Assembly (NCBI GenBank): GCA_903772945.1
Contig: CAICTM010000983.1
Location: forward strand, 1 to 40,755
DNA length: 40,755 nucleotides
Direction: 5' to 3'
Source: Seminavis robusta
Lineage: Eukaryota; Bacillariophyta; Bacillariophyceae; Naviculales; Naviculaceae
Positions within the stretch are counted from its first letter, which is position 1. Every line of letters starts with the position of its first letter. Positions 30,062-40,455 of the stretch are shown piece by piece. Made by a program: the position numbers and the translations under genes. The notes under the pieces were generated by a model, which saw only the letters and a program-made list of their open reading frames with translations, did not search any database and was not told the DNA's origin.

Positions 30062-32816
30062 ATGAAGAGAGCCCTTCTTCTTTCGACCATGGCGGCCCTC
30101 TCCTCGTGGGGGGTACTTTCAGTAAGTGCCGTGGGCCCATTCCCTCAGCAGAGGCGAATTCAAACGGAAATTGTTATCCTTGACGAAGAGGACACGGTCC
30201 CTCCAGCTGAAGTGGAAGCAGCAACTCCGGCTGCTTCAGGAGAAAGTGGCAAAAAGTCCCACTACACGTTTGCGGTGGTCCCCAAGCAATTCATCGAGTT
30301 CTTTGAACCTACTCGAAAGGGATGTCATGATCAAGCGGCTCGTCTCACTCGGGATCTGGGAGATGACACTTTGGTAAGTTAGTGAGTTCGACTGGCATTG
30401 AAGATCCATCGGCGGTGTCAGCGTCTCTGACATATTCCTTCTGCTACTTTCCCCTGTTTATCAGGTCGAGTGTTTGTACAGTGGACCCACTGAAGCCGAA
30501 AACCGCGGTCAAGTGCAAGCGGAGATTGTCGAAGATCTCTTGTTTGGCCAAAGCGATACCGTCATTGATGGCATGGCCATCTCTGTAGTGGACGAAGCCT
30601 TGATGACTCCCATTATGGATCGAGCTATAAATGAACTGAACATCCCCGTTATCACCTTTGACAGCGATGCCCCCAAGTCTCAAAGATCCTTCTACCTTGG
30701 CACCAACAATTCCTTCTTTGGTCGCCAGCTGGCTCGACAGATGGAATCCCTTAATCCAGCCGGGGGCACTTTTGGAATCATTTCGGGAGAGTCCACCAAC
30801 TTGAATGATCGAGCCAATGGAATCCTCAAGGAACTCGCTGACCAACAGTCTTCCAAGGTCAATGCCGATATCCAGACTTGGCGACAGCTACCCGATAGTC
30901 CCTTTGATGCCCAAAACAACCAGACATTGGCTCTGGAGAAGATGGAAGAATGGGCGTCACAGAATCCTACTGTATTGCTCAGCGTCACCGGGCTTCCTAT
31001 GCGCGTCAGTACCATCCAAGACGCCGACGGTAATCCCATCCCTTATGAACCGTGGAGTGACTTTGTCGACTCCAATCGTCATCGAAACATCACACTTCTC
31101 TGCGCAGACGCTTCTCCTCATCAGTTGGCCATGCTGGAAACAGACTACATTGACGGACTCGCTGGACAACTCCCCTACGACATGGGCATCAAGAGCATCG
31201 ACAGTCTCTGGACGTTGGTGCACAACCCAGAGGCACCGCTCGCAGATGAGCCCGGTGGCATCTTTATCGGGACCAATGTTCTCTGGCATGTTCATATCCC
31301 CCTCAAGCTTCCTCCCATCACCGTGGATATGAATCGCGTCGGAAACCTCCAATTCATTGGTTACACCTTGTTTGCAGTCACAGCCGCCACAGCCCTGGGA
31401 TTCTGCGCATGGGTCTACATGTACCGACAAGTGCGTGTCGTCCGTGTGGCACAGCCCCGCTTCCTCGTAATGATTGCCGCGGGTGTCATCGTCATGGCTG
31501 CCGTCATGATTCCACTGGGAATGGACGATGTGGATGGCGGAGGCACGTGCAATGATGCAGAAGACATGGGAGTTGGACACCACTGCCGTGCCATCTGTAT
31601 GGGTCCTCCTTGGTTGGGCTCGATTGGTTTTACTCTCGTCTTCAGTGCACTCTTCAGCAAGACCTGGCGAATCAATCGCATCTTCAAAGCCGATAGAAGA
31701 GCTGCTCGTGGTGGCAAAGCCAGAAAGATGGCGGTATCAGAGAAAGATGTTCTGGTGCCGTTCTTCGTCCTCTTGTCAATCAACGTCATCATTTTGCTTT
31801 GCTGGACATTCATTGATCCCTTGACTTACCACCGAGAAGCCGACTTTGCAAGGGACGAATGGAATCGAGTCATCTCCACCTACGGCATGTGCAAGAGTGG
31901 CAATGCTCTCCCCTATGCTATCCCATTGATCCTTGTCAACTTTGGTGTACTACTGTTGGCCAACTGGCAAGCGTACGAAGCCCGTGATATCGAAGCTGAG
32001 TTTGCTGAGACCAAGTACATCACCATTTGTATGGCCAGTATGCTTCAAGCAATGGTCAGTGGAGTTCCCGTTCTACTGTTCGTCCGAGACATGCCCCAGG
32101 CCTACTATCTTGTCTTTGTCTTGCTGTCCTTTATGATCAGCATGGTCATCCTCCTTGTAATCTTCCTTCCCAAGGTGATCTTCACACACCAGTACCTCCT
32201 CATGACTCCCGAGATGCAAAGACAATACATGGCCGCAGCCATTGGAAAATCGACCAAAAAACAACCTGCGACGCCGGGAAGCCGAGTACCGCGCACGTCG
32301 ACCACTTTTGGAAGCACCATATCAGAGGCTTCACCAGCAATGCTTGTTCGCAAGAACACGAAAAACGACGCGTTCCATATTCCCGAGCAGGCCGCAGAGC
32401 TTGGACAGTCCACCTTCCGCGATGGTGACAGCAAGGCAGCGGCGACGTCCGCGAAGCCGGCGGACGTCCTCCAGGACAAAAAGAGTTCAGTTGGATGGGG
32501 CGGAATCACAATCACGCAAGTCCTGAATGACGATCAATACGACGACGAAGACGTCCAGACAGATGAGAGCTTTGAAAAACCCGTTGATGTCCTAAAAGAC
32601 GGCAAGCAGAGCGTTGGATGGGCTGGTTTGACTGTGACTCAAGTCATTGCAGACGACGATGATTTCGACGAGGACGAACACTTGCAAGAAGACGTGAACT
32701 TTGTGAAGCCCGTCGATGTCCTCAAAGATACGAACAGCGCTGGTTGGGCTGGTTTGACCGTCACGCAAGTCCTCGCGGACGAAGACAACATGCACAAAGA
32801 TCATTCAGGACGATGA
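30062..32816 (+). CDS. Class C (GABA-B-like) GPCR with periplasmic-binding-protein ectodomain and repeated tail
   Basis: Exons 30062..30373 and 30465..32816 (intron 91 bp, GTAAGT...TATCAG) give 887 aa. A signal peptide (MKRALLLSTMAALSSWGVLS) leads into an extracellular type I periplasmic-binding fold (about 68-385): FAVVPKQFIEFFEPTRKGC, GMAISVVDEALMTPIMDRA, IPVITFDSDAP, GTNNSFFGRQLARQM, TFGIISGESTN, a pattern nearest ribose/AI-2-binding proteins. Seven TM segments follow at about 404-424, 436-456, 486-502, 535-553, 585-604, 622-643 and 651-674. The class C hallmarks are present: FSKTWRINRIFKA after TM3 and IFLPKVIF in TM7. The cytoplasmic tail holds three modules PxDVLxD...GWxGxTxTQV at about 769, 810 and 853. 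It is likely a plasma-membrane sensor of a small extracellular ligand; ligand and G protein are unknown. There is no Cys-rich domain, as in GABA-B receptors. Confidence 0.92.
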
Positions 32817-33066
32817 TTGCCCGTGTGTTGAATTCAATCTAGGACATGTTTTGTGCCATTCAAGGGTGTGCGTGGTGGACTTCGAAGGGGGGGGGTTTAC
32901 ATCAAGACATCAAATCCAGTTTTGTTCCGGGCTCTGGAAGCCAGCTTTGAAATTCAGGTAGATGCGGTAAACTAATTTAAATATAAATATTGAGAGTACT
33001 ACGTAACTTTAACCCTATATATACCTTAACTACCCATTCAAGCTGACTTCCTTAGCTCTTCCTGAC
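32817..33066. other. GPCR 3' region, G-run, no gene
   Basis: It contains a run of nine G (about 32887) and an A/T-rich stretch before the repeat element. Confidence 0.4.
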
Positions 33067-34214
33067 ATTCGGCTTTTTTTCAGCGTTCGTCTCCTGTTTC
33101 CTCAGTTTGCTCGCTACTTGGATCCATATGACGAATACATGCAATCCAGCCATTGTAGCCAGCTGCGGAACCGTAGGCAGAGAGTTACATCGATCCGTGA
33201 CAGTGACCTTGCATTGGATCCTTATGACGAATACATGCACAACCGAACATTGTCAATCCAGCCATCGCAGCCAGCTACCCAGCCATCGCAGCCAGCTACT
33301 GTAGAGTTCATCGATCAGTGACAGCCGCAACAGTACCGAACACACTCAGGTTCGACTTTGCTCACTGCACTCGGTTACCTCGCATTGGATCCTTATGACA
33401 AATAATATTGCCATTGTAGCCCGCTACCATACAGGTACATCGGCGACAGTGGCAACAGTACCGAACACACTTAGGTTCCGCTTTACTTGCTACACTCCAT
33501 TACTGGTACCTTGCAATGGATCCTTATGACGAATACATGCACAACTGAACATTCTCAATCTAGCCATCGTAGCTAGCTACCGTAGAGTTCATGGATCGGT
33601 GACAGTGGCAACAGTACCGAACACACTCAGGTTCGGCTTTGCTCGCTGCACTCGGTTACCTCGCATTGGATCCTTATGACGAATCATGCACAAAACCGAA
33701 TATTGTTAATCCAGCCATTGTAGCCGGCTACCATACAGTTACATTGGCGACAGTATCAACAGTACCGAACACACTCAGGTTCCGCTTTGCTGTCTGCACT
33801 CCGTTACCCGTATCTTGCATTGGATCCTTATGACGAATACATGCACAACCGAAAATTATGAATCCAGCCATTGTAGCCGGCTGCGGTATAGCTACATCGA
33901 CGACAGTGGCAACAGTACCAAAAGTTCGGCTATGCTCGCCACTGTTACCGGTACCTCGCATTGGATCCTTATGACGAATACATGCACAACCGAATATTGT
34001 CAATCCAGCCATTGTAGCCAGCCAGTTACCGTAGAGTTACATCGATCCGTGACAGTGGCAACAGTACCGAACACACTCAGGTTCCGCTTTACTGGCTACA
34101 CTCCGTTACCGGTACCTTGCATTGGATCCTTATGATGAATACATGCACAACCGAACATTGTTAATCCAGCCATCATAGCCAGCTATCGTATAGCTAGTGG
34201 CAACAGTGCTTGAC
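33067..34214 (+). repeat. Dispersed minisatellite element, long copy (8 units)
   Basis: It starts ATTCGGC, a T-run, CAGCGTTCGTCTCCTGT, like the minus-strand copy at 855-1124, and ends GTGGCAACAGTGCTTGAC, again like that copy. Eight GGATCC-starting units begin at 33120, 33216, 33387, 33518, 33668, 33822, 33963 and 34124, with spacings of 96 to 171 bp. Each unit pairs an ATCC(T/A)TATGACGAATACATG block with AATCCAGCCATTGTAGCC and, in longer units, a GTGACAGTGGCAACAGTACC block and CACTCAGGTTCGGCTTTGCT. Open frames inside are by-products of the repeat, and no protein is proposed. The units differ by indels, so it is not a fresh amplification, except that 33822-34012 is very close to the left copy. 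Confidence 0.85.
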
Positions 34215-34249
34215 CTGCGCATACAGGAAAATGGGTACCGACACAGGAA

Positions 34250-34768
34250 TCACCACCAAAACGATATGAAATAACAAGAAGGGATGAATCCGGTAGGAGG
34301 ATCCACTCTCTTGTGTGTTGTTGCCTCTTCCGGTGGCTGTTGCCTTTCAATGACTCGACGACGATAGGCTCCTCTGTTCAGGCTGTTGGTAGGGCTGGAG
34401 TTAACAGAGCCTCCTCCTCCGTAGCGGTAGCCTCTCATCTTCTTGTAATCCGGAGCGGTCGATCGAAAAGGACTCGACAATGGTAGTTCGCCGGCCGTTT
34501 GCAGTGCAGCAGAGAAAACAACAAATAGATATGGGTTTTGTTTTCTGTGCTGAACTGAAGAAAACCAGCGACTTACCCTTGCTTTTCAAATTGCACCAAC
34601 TTGGCCATCATGGGCCGAGAACTGACTGCCTTCCCGCGGTCCATAGGATTGAATGAGGGATGGCTTTCGCTTCTACACCGGAGACGACCGGCTTGAGTGA
34701 GGCTTGACAATAGAGATAATAGAGGTGCGACCGACCGATCAATTCGAATAATTAAAGAACAACTCACT
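34250..34768 (-). CDS. Possible spliced small gene of unknown function (3' part)
   Basis: On the minus strand an exon 34702..34577 (LTQAGRLRCRSESHPSFNPM then DRGKAVSSRPMMAKLVQFEKQ) is bounded by TTGTCAAG and GTAAGT. It joins in frame to 34472..34250 (acceptor GTCGAG), giving ...PFRSTAPDYKKMRGYRYGGG then GSVNSSPTNSLNRGAYRRRV and a stop at 34250. The exon before it, ending at 34768 with GTGAGT, also fits in frame (DFSPSLNFYGIQERIPSS then AVN). Upstream copies of that exon carry stops or phase mismatches, so a full gene could not be built. The content is Gly/Arg/Ser-rich and unrecognised. It may be a pseudogene or a remnant in a tandem exon array. Confidence 0.3.
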
Positions 34769-35020
34769 TGTTGACGGCCGAGCTTGGAATTCTCTCCTGA
34801 ATACCATAGAAATTCAACGAGGGAGAGAAGTCAGCGCTGCACCTTCAATAACAGGCTTGATAATGAGCTTAGATCTACCTTGAATCGAATCGATCAATCG
34901 GCCGATTGGATAAAGCACTCACCATTGTTGTCGGCCAAGCTTGGATTTACCCCCTGTTTACCATACGAATTCAATGAGGGAGAGAAGTCAGTGCTGCGCC
35001 TTCAATGATGGACTTTCGCT
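34640..35020 (-). repeat. Tandem array of ~160-bp exon-like units
   Basis: Three related units (about 34640-34800, 34801-34962, 34963-35020) share, in minus sense, a DFSPSL-N-x-Y-G-x-Q-like coding block (TTCTCTCCCTC(A/G)TTGAATT), a GTGAGT donor-like site at 34767 and 34924, and a TCAAG acceptor-like site. The repeat period thus equals exon plus intron. Confidence 0.6.
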
Positions 35021-35991
35021 CGGTGCAATCAGTTTATCCTTAACCTTAGCAACTTTAAAGGTTCTTTTATTCCACGAATCAATCTAAAAATTTTGAAAGG
35101 AAACTTGTTACTTAACGATACACATGACCGTTGATTCTGCAACTGAAGTGCGGGTACACTCATTTACACAGTAAACGCGAGCCAATCGATTTCAGAGTGC
35201 AACTGAGGGGGTAACCAAAAGGTGCGCCGTCTCAAGGAGACGGAATTCCTGGCTGCCTACTACTAGCTAGCTAGTAGTAGCTAGTAGACTACTCTGATGC
35301 GAAACTAAAGTTTAGCGGGGCTTGCAAAGGAATCCTTGAAGAATCTGATTGGTTTCTGGAGAATGGTGATTCATACTCCACTTTAGAAATGATCACCTGA
35401 ATTAGCCAAATCCAAGTCATTGTCTGTCATATTCATACCATGCTGACCTCCTCATTGTGTTTCCTCATGATTCTTCATGGGGGCGGGTTTAGAGTAGGTG
35501 GATTATCTACCGAAGCAAGCCAGCGAGGGCTAGGCTTTTAATAAGCAAAGAAGAGTTGAAATTTTGGACTGGGTTCCATGAGATCAGGGGCAATCAATTG
35601 AGAACTGTTACGGGCCCAAAGGGTTTGGCTTTGCGAGATCCACAGAGAAAGAAATGTGTAACTTTCACAAGGGCAATAGAGATAAGTTGTTTGCTGGTTT
35701 TGATTATCTAAAGATTAGAATTGTGACAGTTTAGAAAGTTGTATTCAAAACCTTCTCAGCCATGGAATTCAATCTCAAGATTCAAAGAGGTTCTGGAGGA
35801 GTTTAGCCATTTTGTTACACTGCTCTCTGCCTGAAGAAGGATAAATCCCTTTTTTGGTGATGATGTGTACGCAAAAAATTCTGGTCCAAAACAACTCCTA
35901 CCAAATCATGGGTGGCATGTTCCGAAGCCAAACTTCTTTGATTGTTTTGCGTACATACTGACTGGGGCTATTGAAGAGCAGGAATAAGTAG
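35021..35991. other. Gene-free A/T-rich region
   Basis: No long frame on either strand. It includes a CTAGCTAGCTAGTAGTAGCT palindrome cluster at 35263-35290. There is no other recognisable content. Confidence 0.5.
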
Positions 35992-36610
35992 GAGGAAACC
36001 CTTCAAGGAGGATGCTTTGGAGGACTCCATGTCTCTGAGAAAAAAGGAGGAATCATTGGATTATGTCCCATAGTTGACAAGTTCTCAGCACAACCTACAG
36101 AGTATCTGCACCAAGAGATATGATACAATGGCAGTCTAAAACCTGATCCACAGTATGTCAACCAAGAGTAACTCTATAATGATAGTAGTCTAAAAAGGAA
36201 TAGTTGGTAGGTCATTGGATTATGTCCCAATAGTAGCTTGCTAAAATGCATAGTTGACAAGTTCTCAGCCCAACTTCGAGAGTATGTGGATTAAGAACGA
36301 GGACACAAAGGCAGTCTAAAACTGATCTGAGGAAACCCTTCAATGAGGATGCTTTGGAGGACTCCATGTCTCTGAGAAAAAGGAGGAATTCATTGGATTA
36401 TGACCCCAAAGCTGGCTAAAATGCAGGGTTGACAAGCTCTCAGCCCCAGCTTGTAAGTATCTGAACCAAGAGATATGATACAAAGGCAGTCTAAAAAACC
36501 TGATCTGAGGAAACCCTTAAAGGAGGATGCTTTGGAGGACTCCATGTCTCTGAGAAAGAGAAGGAATTCATTGGATTATGTCCCAAAGGCTTGCTAAAAT
36601 GCATACTAGA
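35992..36610 (+). repeat. ~170-bp tandem satellite, about four units
   Basis: The block GAGGAAACCCTT...GAGGATGCTTTGGAGGACTC starts at 35992, 36329 and 36507. The spacing is 337 (about two periods, with a unit between that has lost its first half) and 178 bp. Shared later blocks include CATTGGATTATG, GCTAAAATGCA, GTTGACAAG(T/C)TCTCAGC, AGAGATATGATACAA and GGCAGTCTAAAA. No frame survives through it. Confidence 0.85.
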
Positions 36611-36948
36611 ATAAGGAGGGTTATGAGCCATCGAAAATTTACAACATTTTCTGCCACACAGAAACATCGACCATGGCGTACCTTTTGACTGTTATCCAAC
36701 TACTAGTTGGATAACCTAGTAACACCACCCAACCAGTAACCGGAAACTTTAGTGATAGTAATGAAGATAGCTGATCAACCTTTCCAATGGTCTCGAAAGC
36801 TTTTGTTGTTGTAGAAATCGATATCGGCAGTTGTTGAGGATGCAGTCGCACTTCACCGAACAGCAACATGCTGTTGTAAAAGTGAGAATAGGTCGAGTTG
36901 TGGCTTACCTCGAAGGGACAACACTAGTGCATTCTCTTCCTTAATAGT
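36611..36948. other. Intergenic; no supported gene
   Basis: A short inverted repeat, CCAACTACTAGTTGG, lies at 36696-36710. Minus-strand frames here have no recognisable domain. Confidence 0.35.
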
Positions 36949-37042
36949 ATGAATGAGCCTGAGAGAAAGCAGAGCAAGATCGACAGGGCTACAGCCCTTG
37001 TTTCCATCAGTAAAGGAGTCATCAAAGTGAAGGCAGAACACG

Positions 37043-37552
37043 ATGAAAATGGTTGGGTTCTCGACTCCCCGAAGGAACAACATGACCTTCTATCAGAAGG
37101 TTCGCCGCACATCCTCCAAGATAGTGATCGCTGTTGGTGGCAATGGTCCTGTTGTTAGTAACAGTACTGGTGCGAATCCACCCAGGAGTGTGAGTGTCGC
37201 AGAGTCTTCCTCTTCTCAAACATCAAGCTTGACAACAACCAACAGTCCACCTACAACAGGCACAGCATCAGATGTGTCTCCTCTTGCCTCTATCACTGAA
37301 GGAGGAGCGAGCGAGCAAACAGAAGAGAAGTCAACAAGACGCACAAGCAAGGAATTGCAGAGAGTCAATGCAAAACAAATTCAGCTCACGACCGAAAGAG
37401 ACAAGAAAGCAATGAAAGCGGCAACAACACTGATTCACAGGAGCCAACAGCTACCAAAGGGTGATCCCAAGAAGAGGAGCATAAAGGATATTGTGGATTC
37501 GACCAACTGCACTACGCTAAAAGCTAGTGTAAAGATCTTTCGAGTGTTTTGA
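37043..37552 (+). CDS. Hypothetical Ser/Thr-rich protein, possible transposon remnant
   Basis: A 169-codon frame from ATG 37043. The first ~90 residues are Ser/Thr/Pro-rich and disordered. They are followed by a charged, probably helical stretch, STRRTSKELQRVNAKQIQ then TTERDKKAMKAATTLIHRSQ, and PKKRSIKDIVDSTNCTT, which vaguely resembles the psq/HTH N-terminal region of DDE-type transposon proteins in stramenopiles. A second frame at 36949-37158 (MNEPERKQSKIDRATALVSI...) overlaps it out of phase and is also charged, so a frameshift or a small intron may join them. No catalytic domain follows. The assignment is weak; the gene-poor, repeat-rich setting favours a TE fragment. Confidence 0.35.
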   Translation: MKMVGFSTPRRNNMTFYQKVRRTSSKIVIAVGGNGPVVSNSTGANPPRSVSVAESSSSQTSSLTTTNSPPTTGTASDVSPLASITEGGASEQTEEKSTRRTSKELQRVNAKQIQLTTERDKKAMKAATTLIHRSQQLPKGDPKKRSIKDIVDSTNCTTLKASVKIFRVF

Positions 37553-38025
37553 GTTTGAGAGAATGAAAGTTATGAGAGAGATTAGAAAGCTACGAAAACT
37601 AATCCATGAAGAGATCGTTGTGAAGCTCATTGAAGTTGGTCTCCGCGGGAGGCCTCGAAGTGTGATATCGTAGATTAGATAATAACTCTACGTACTCCAC
37701 GTCCATTTCCGGAACACGTGGAACTTCAGCTAGTAGCTGTCTGTAGCGGGAGGCTTTCCACGCTGCTAAATTTTAGAGCGATGTTTCATCGACAACCTAG
37801 TATACTAGAGTCATTGAGAACTGTCTCAATGACTATTGCGAGACTACGTCATGAGTCGAACTCAAACCCTATCTAGGATCGACCCAAATAAGGCTAAGAG
37901 CCGTGTATTGCATTCGCCCCTGACAAGGGTCACAGAGGCACACATCAGGAACAAGGAGAACATATGATTAAAGTGCGGGGCACTCTCGAGATTGATGTAG
38001 ACATGTGCGTCGCACGATGGCAATC
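37553..38025. other. Non-coding; possible 3' end of the Ty3/gypsy element
   Basis: It lies downstream (in minus sense) of the last pol-like frame. An inverted repeat AGTCATTGAGA...TCTCAATGACT sits at 37810-37833. I could not match this stretch to 40456-40755 as a pair of LTRs. Confidence 0.35.
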
Positions 38026-38134
38026 CTACAAGGGGTCAGCCTTGTATGGGTAAATACCTATGTTCCAAGTCTGGTAGATGTGCCGATTTGGCGGTAGCAT
38101 GTGAGCCGTACAGTGCCTTGTATTGACTCGGTCT

Positions 38135-38523
38135 TTAAGGACCTTGTACTTGGGCTGACCGTACTTGCGGTGGTACTGTTGAAACCACAGTATCATTGAT
38201 GACATACGCACGTGTGTGACGTGGCGTCCTAACGCTAGTTTTCTCGGATGATGAAAGTACCAGCAATCCCTTCGGAACGACTTCCTTCCTCAAGAACGCC
38301 AAGGGAAACCAACCGATCCAATTCTTCTTGAAAATGTCTTGTTGGTGATGAGGAACAGTATAGTGTCGGCTTCGATGGGCCGGAACTGTAGGATCAATCT
38401 CCAAACTAATTTGTCCGCCGTGTATTTACCAAGTTCAGGACTGAACAAGGTGTCATATTTCTCAAGGACACCACGAAGATCATTCTGTTGTTCTTGAGAA
38501 AGATGAGTGCAGGACCGAAACAC
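38135..38523 (-). pseudogene. Gypsy reverse-transcriptase N-terminal fragment
   Basis: Two overlapping frames share one RT start: HLSQEQQNDLRGVLEKYDTL in 38523-38290, then AHRSRHYTVPHHQQDIFKK in 38404-38135. This is the helix and strand before the RT fingers. The fragment ends before any catalytic Asp. Confidence 0.75.
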
Positions 38524-38803
38524 GGCGGTAATATCGGCCCCTTATACTTAGATTCGAGGATGTGCTTGGTTTTGTAACCCAAGTCTGCTGCCTTCTCTTT
38601 TCTTCACGAGTTGCAAAAAATGAAGACTCTTTTTCGGATTCGGGGAGCATGTCGTCCAAATGTCATCCAAGTCGTCTTCACAGCAATCCGTGGAAGCCAC
38701 TGTAGGCAGAGTATCGTCTCTTCTAGATCTGCTTCAAGAAGGTCAAGGAACATCGATGTAGCAGGATGAGTCTTCTTGTCAATCGAAGACGAAGGAAAAG
38801 GTC

Positions 38804-39166
38804 TCATGTCGATGCTAACCTGTCCCATGTCATCTTGTGTCCCTTGAAATCAATCTTCAATCCCATCTCAAGGAGATGTCGCGTCCAATGATCATGCATA
38901 CCGAACATTGCTCGCGAAAAGACTCGAGCATGGGCAACATCGATGAACGGGACTTGTAGAACTCTGGGAAACACAACCGGTCTAAGGTAACAAAACGGTT
39001 CGATTTGACGTTGCCAGCCAATGTCGTGGTGGACACAACGTCCCAATACGAGGGACTGTCCCTTAGGCAACGCCTTTTCACTAATCCAGGTTCCACTAGA
39101 ACCAGAGTCCATCAAGACTAATAACGGTCTATCAGACGGTTTACTTTGTATACTATGTAGACGCAA
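38804..39166 (-). pseudogene. Gypsy protease-region fragment
   Basis: This frame contains the aspartic protease active-site triad region (LLVLMDSGSSGTWISEKALP) and ends LLEMGLKIDFKGHKMTWD, the segment joining protease to RT in diatom gypsy elements. Between them the correct frame jumps: FPEFYKSRS and MIIGRD are readable only in the overlapping frame 39096-38857. At least two frameshifts therefore break the domain. Confidence 0.7.
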
Positions 39167-40455
39167 AGCGCCATCGGCACCAAGTCCTTGTCCATATTGA
39201 TTCCCTCAGCCGCCGCTGCATAATTCTCAAAGACCTTTGTAGATGGTCAATAATCGCCACCGTATCCATACGACTCTTCATATTCATCGTAACCCCCTGT
39301 CATGGAATCAAAGTAATGGGGCTCTTCCTTATAATACATCTCGTCTGTTTCTTCGGAGGCGGCATAGCAGCAGCGCAGGAACCTCGAGGATTGTTCTTCG
39401 ACGTGGAACACATCATCTCGCGAACATCACCGTCAGCCCAAAATTATCGCGGCGAGGACTGTAACACACGTCCACGTCCACGACCACGAGGTGATGAGGC
39501 ATAGCACCACGACCGAAACGTCCGGAAAAGTTGCGCACCGGAGTAGTGTTGTTGCGTTGCTGCCCATCTGGTTGTCCACGTTGGTATTCTCTTGGAGGAC
39601 TACGATTGTACGTCCAGGTAGGAGCTCGACTCCATCCTCCACGACGGAAACGCTGGGAAGGCGGATAGTAACCAGCTCGAGGTCCATCGTCTTGTCCATA
39701 TGTACGACGATAGCCAGAAGAGCGTCCACTTCTTCCAAATCCGCGGCCAGAACGACACGAGAATGTCCACGACCACCACGGCACGAGAGCCTTGTTGGCG
39801 AGCGTTGTATTCTTTTCTTGACGGGCAAAGAAACGAACCATTTGAACTGGGCCGATAACCGTAATGTCATGAGCAGAATCGGCAAACTTGTCTTTCCACT
39901 GGGGAGCATCATGTTGTAAAACATCATCTTGAGAGCAGCAGCATCAAAAGGGTTCGCATTGTTTGCACCAGGAAACTTCGCCATCAAGGTTTGATGTACT
40001 CCAATCGAGACCACAGGGTCTTGCAATCGAGTTTGAAAGGCTTGGTCGCAGTCTGCAAATATCGCGTCTGATCAGCGAGATCCGTGTCTTCAACGAACTT
40101 AGCAATGAACGAGTACAGAGCATCGAAATCAGCAACATGCTGCACCAGGACGGCTGCTCGAATCAGTTCCATTTGTCTCGAGCAGAGCCTTAAGACATTG
40201 ACAAAGAAGTTACCCTCAATGTCCCGTGTCCAAATTCAAGGCTGAGTTGCCGGTCACTTGATCGAACTCCTTGATGACTCGAAGACGTGTTCCGGTTCTT
40301 GTTCGTCTGCCAATACAATCATGTCATGCTTCCGCTTGACGTTGTTTCCAGCATGTTGCCAAGAACGGAACAACTCAGTAGTAGCGACATCACTCGCATT
40401 GTACTCCGAGACCAACGGAATGACCGATTCTTGCCCGACTGACAAGCGTCGTCAT

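Larger units (their letters stand above)
38026..40455 (-). mobile_element. Ty3/gypsy retrotransposon, frameshifted and internally deleted
   Basis: In minus-strand order the remnants are as follows. Gag runs from a probable start at 40455 through 40445-40254 (VIPLVSEYNASDVATTELFR), 40172-39984 (AKFVEDTDLADQTRYLQTAT) and an Arg/Gly-rich tail near 39841-39413. A Tyr/Glu-rich linker (EEPHYFDSMTGGYDEYEESY) lies near 39330-39245. A pepsin-like protease opens at DSGSSGTWISEKALP (near 39105), with its continuing strands (CFPEFYKSRS, IIGRDISL) in another frame. The reverse transcriptase N-terminus reads HLSQEQQNDLRGVLEKYDTL then FSPELGKYTADK, and YTVPHHQQDIFKK, at 38510-38290. RT palm (YxDD), RNase H and integrase are absent, and only a short tail frame ends at 38026. 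Frame changes in every domain mark it as inactive. Confidence 0.85.

Noticed and set aside
33728..34012. 95-codon frame nearly identical to a frame at 887-1084
   Set aside because: The peptide is conserved only because the underlying minisatellite DNA is nearly identical. The frame is interrupted in the other units and has internal repeats.
38026..40455. Active LTR retrotransposon
   Set aside because: Frameshifts in gag, protease and RT, no RT catalytic core, RNase H or integrase, and no matching LTR pair.
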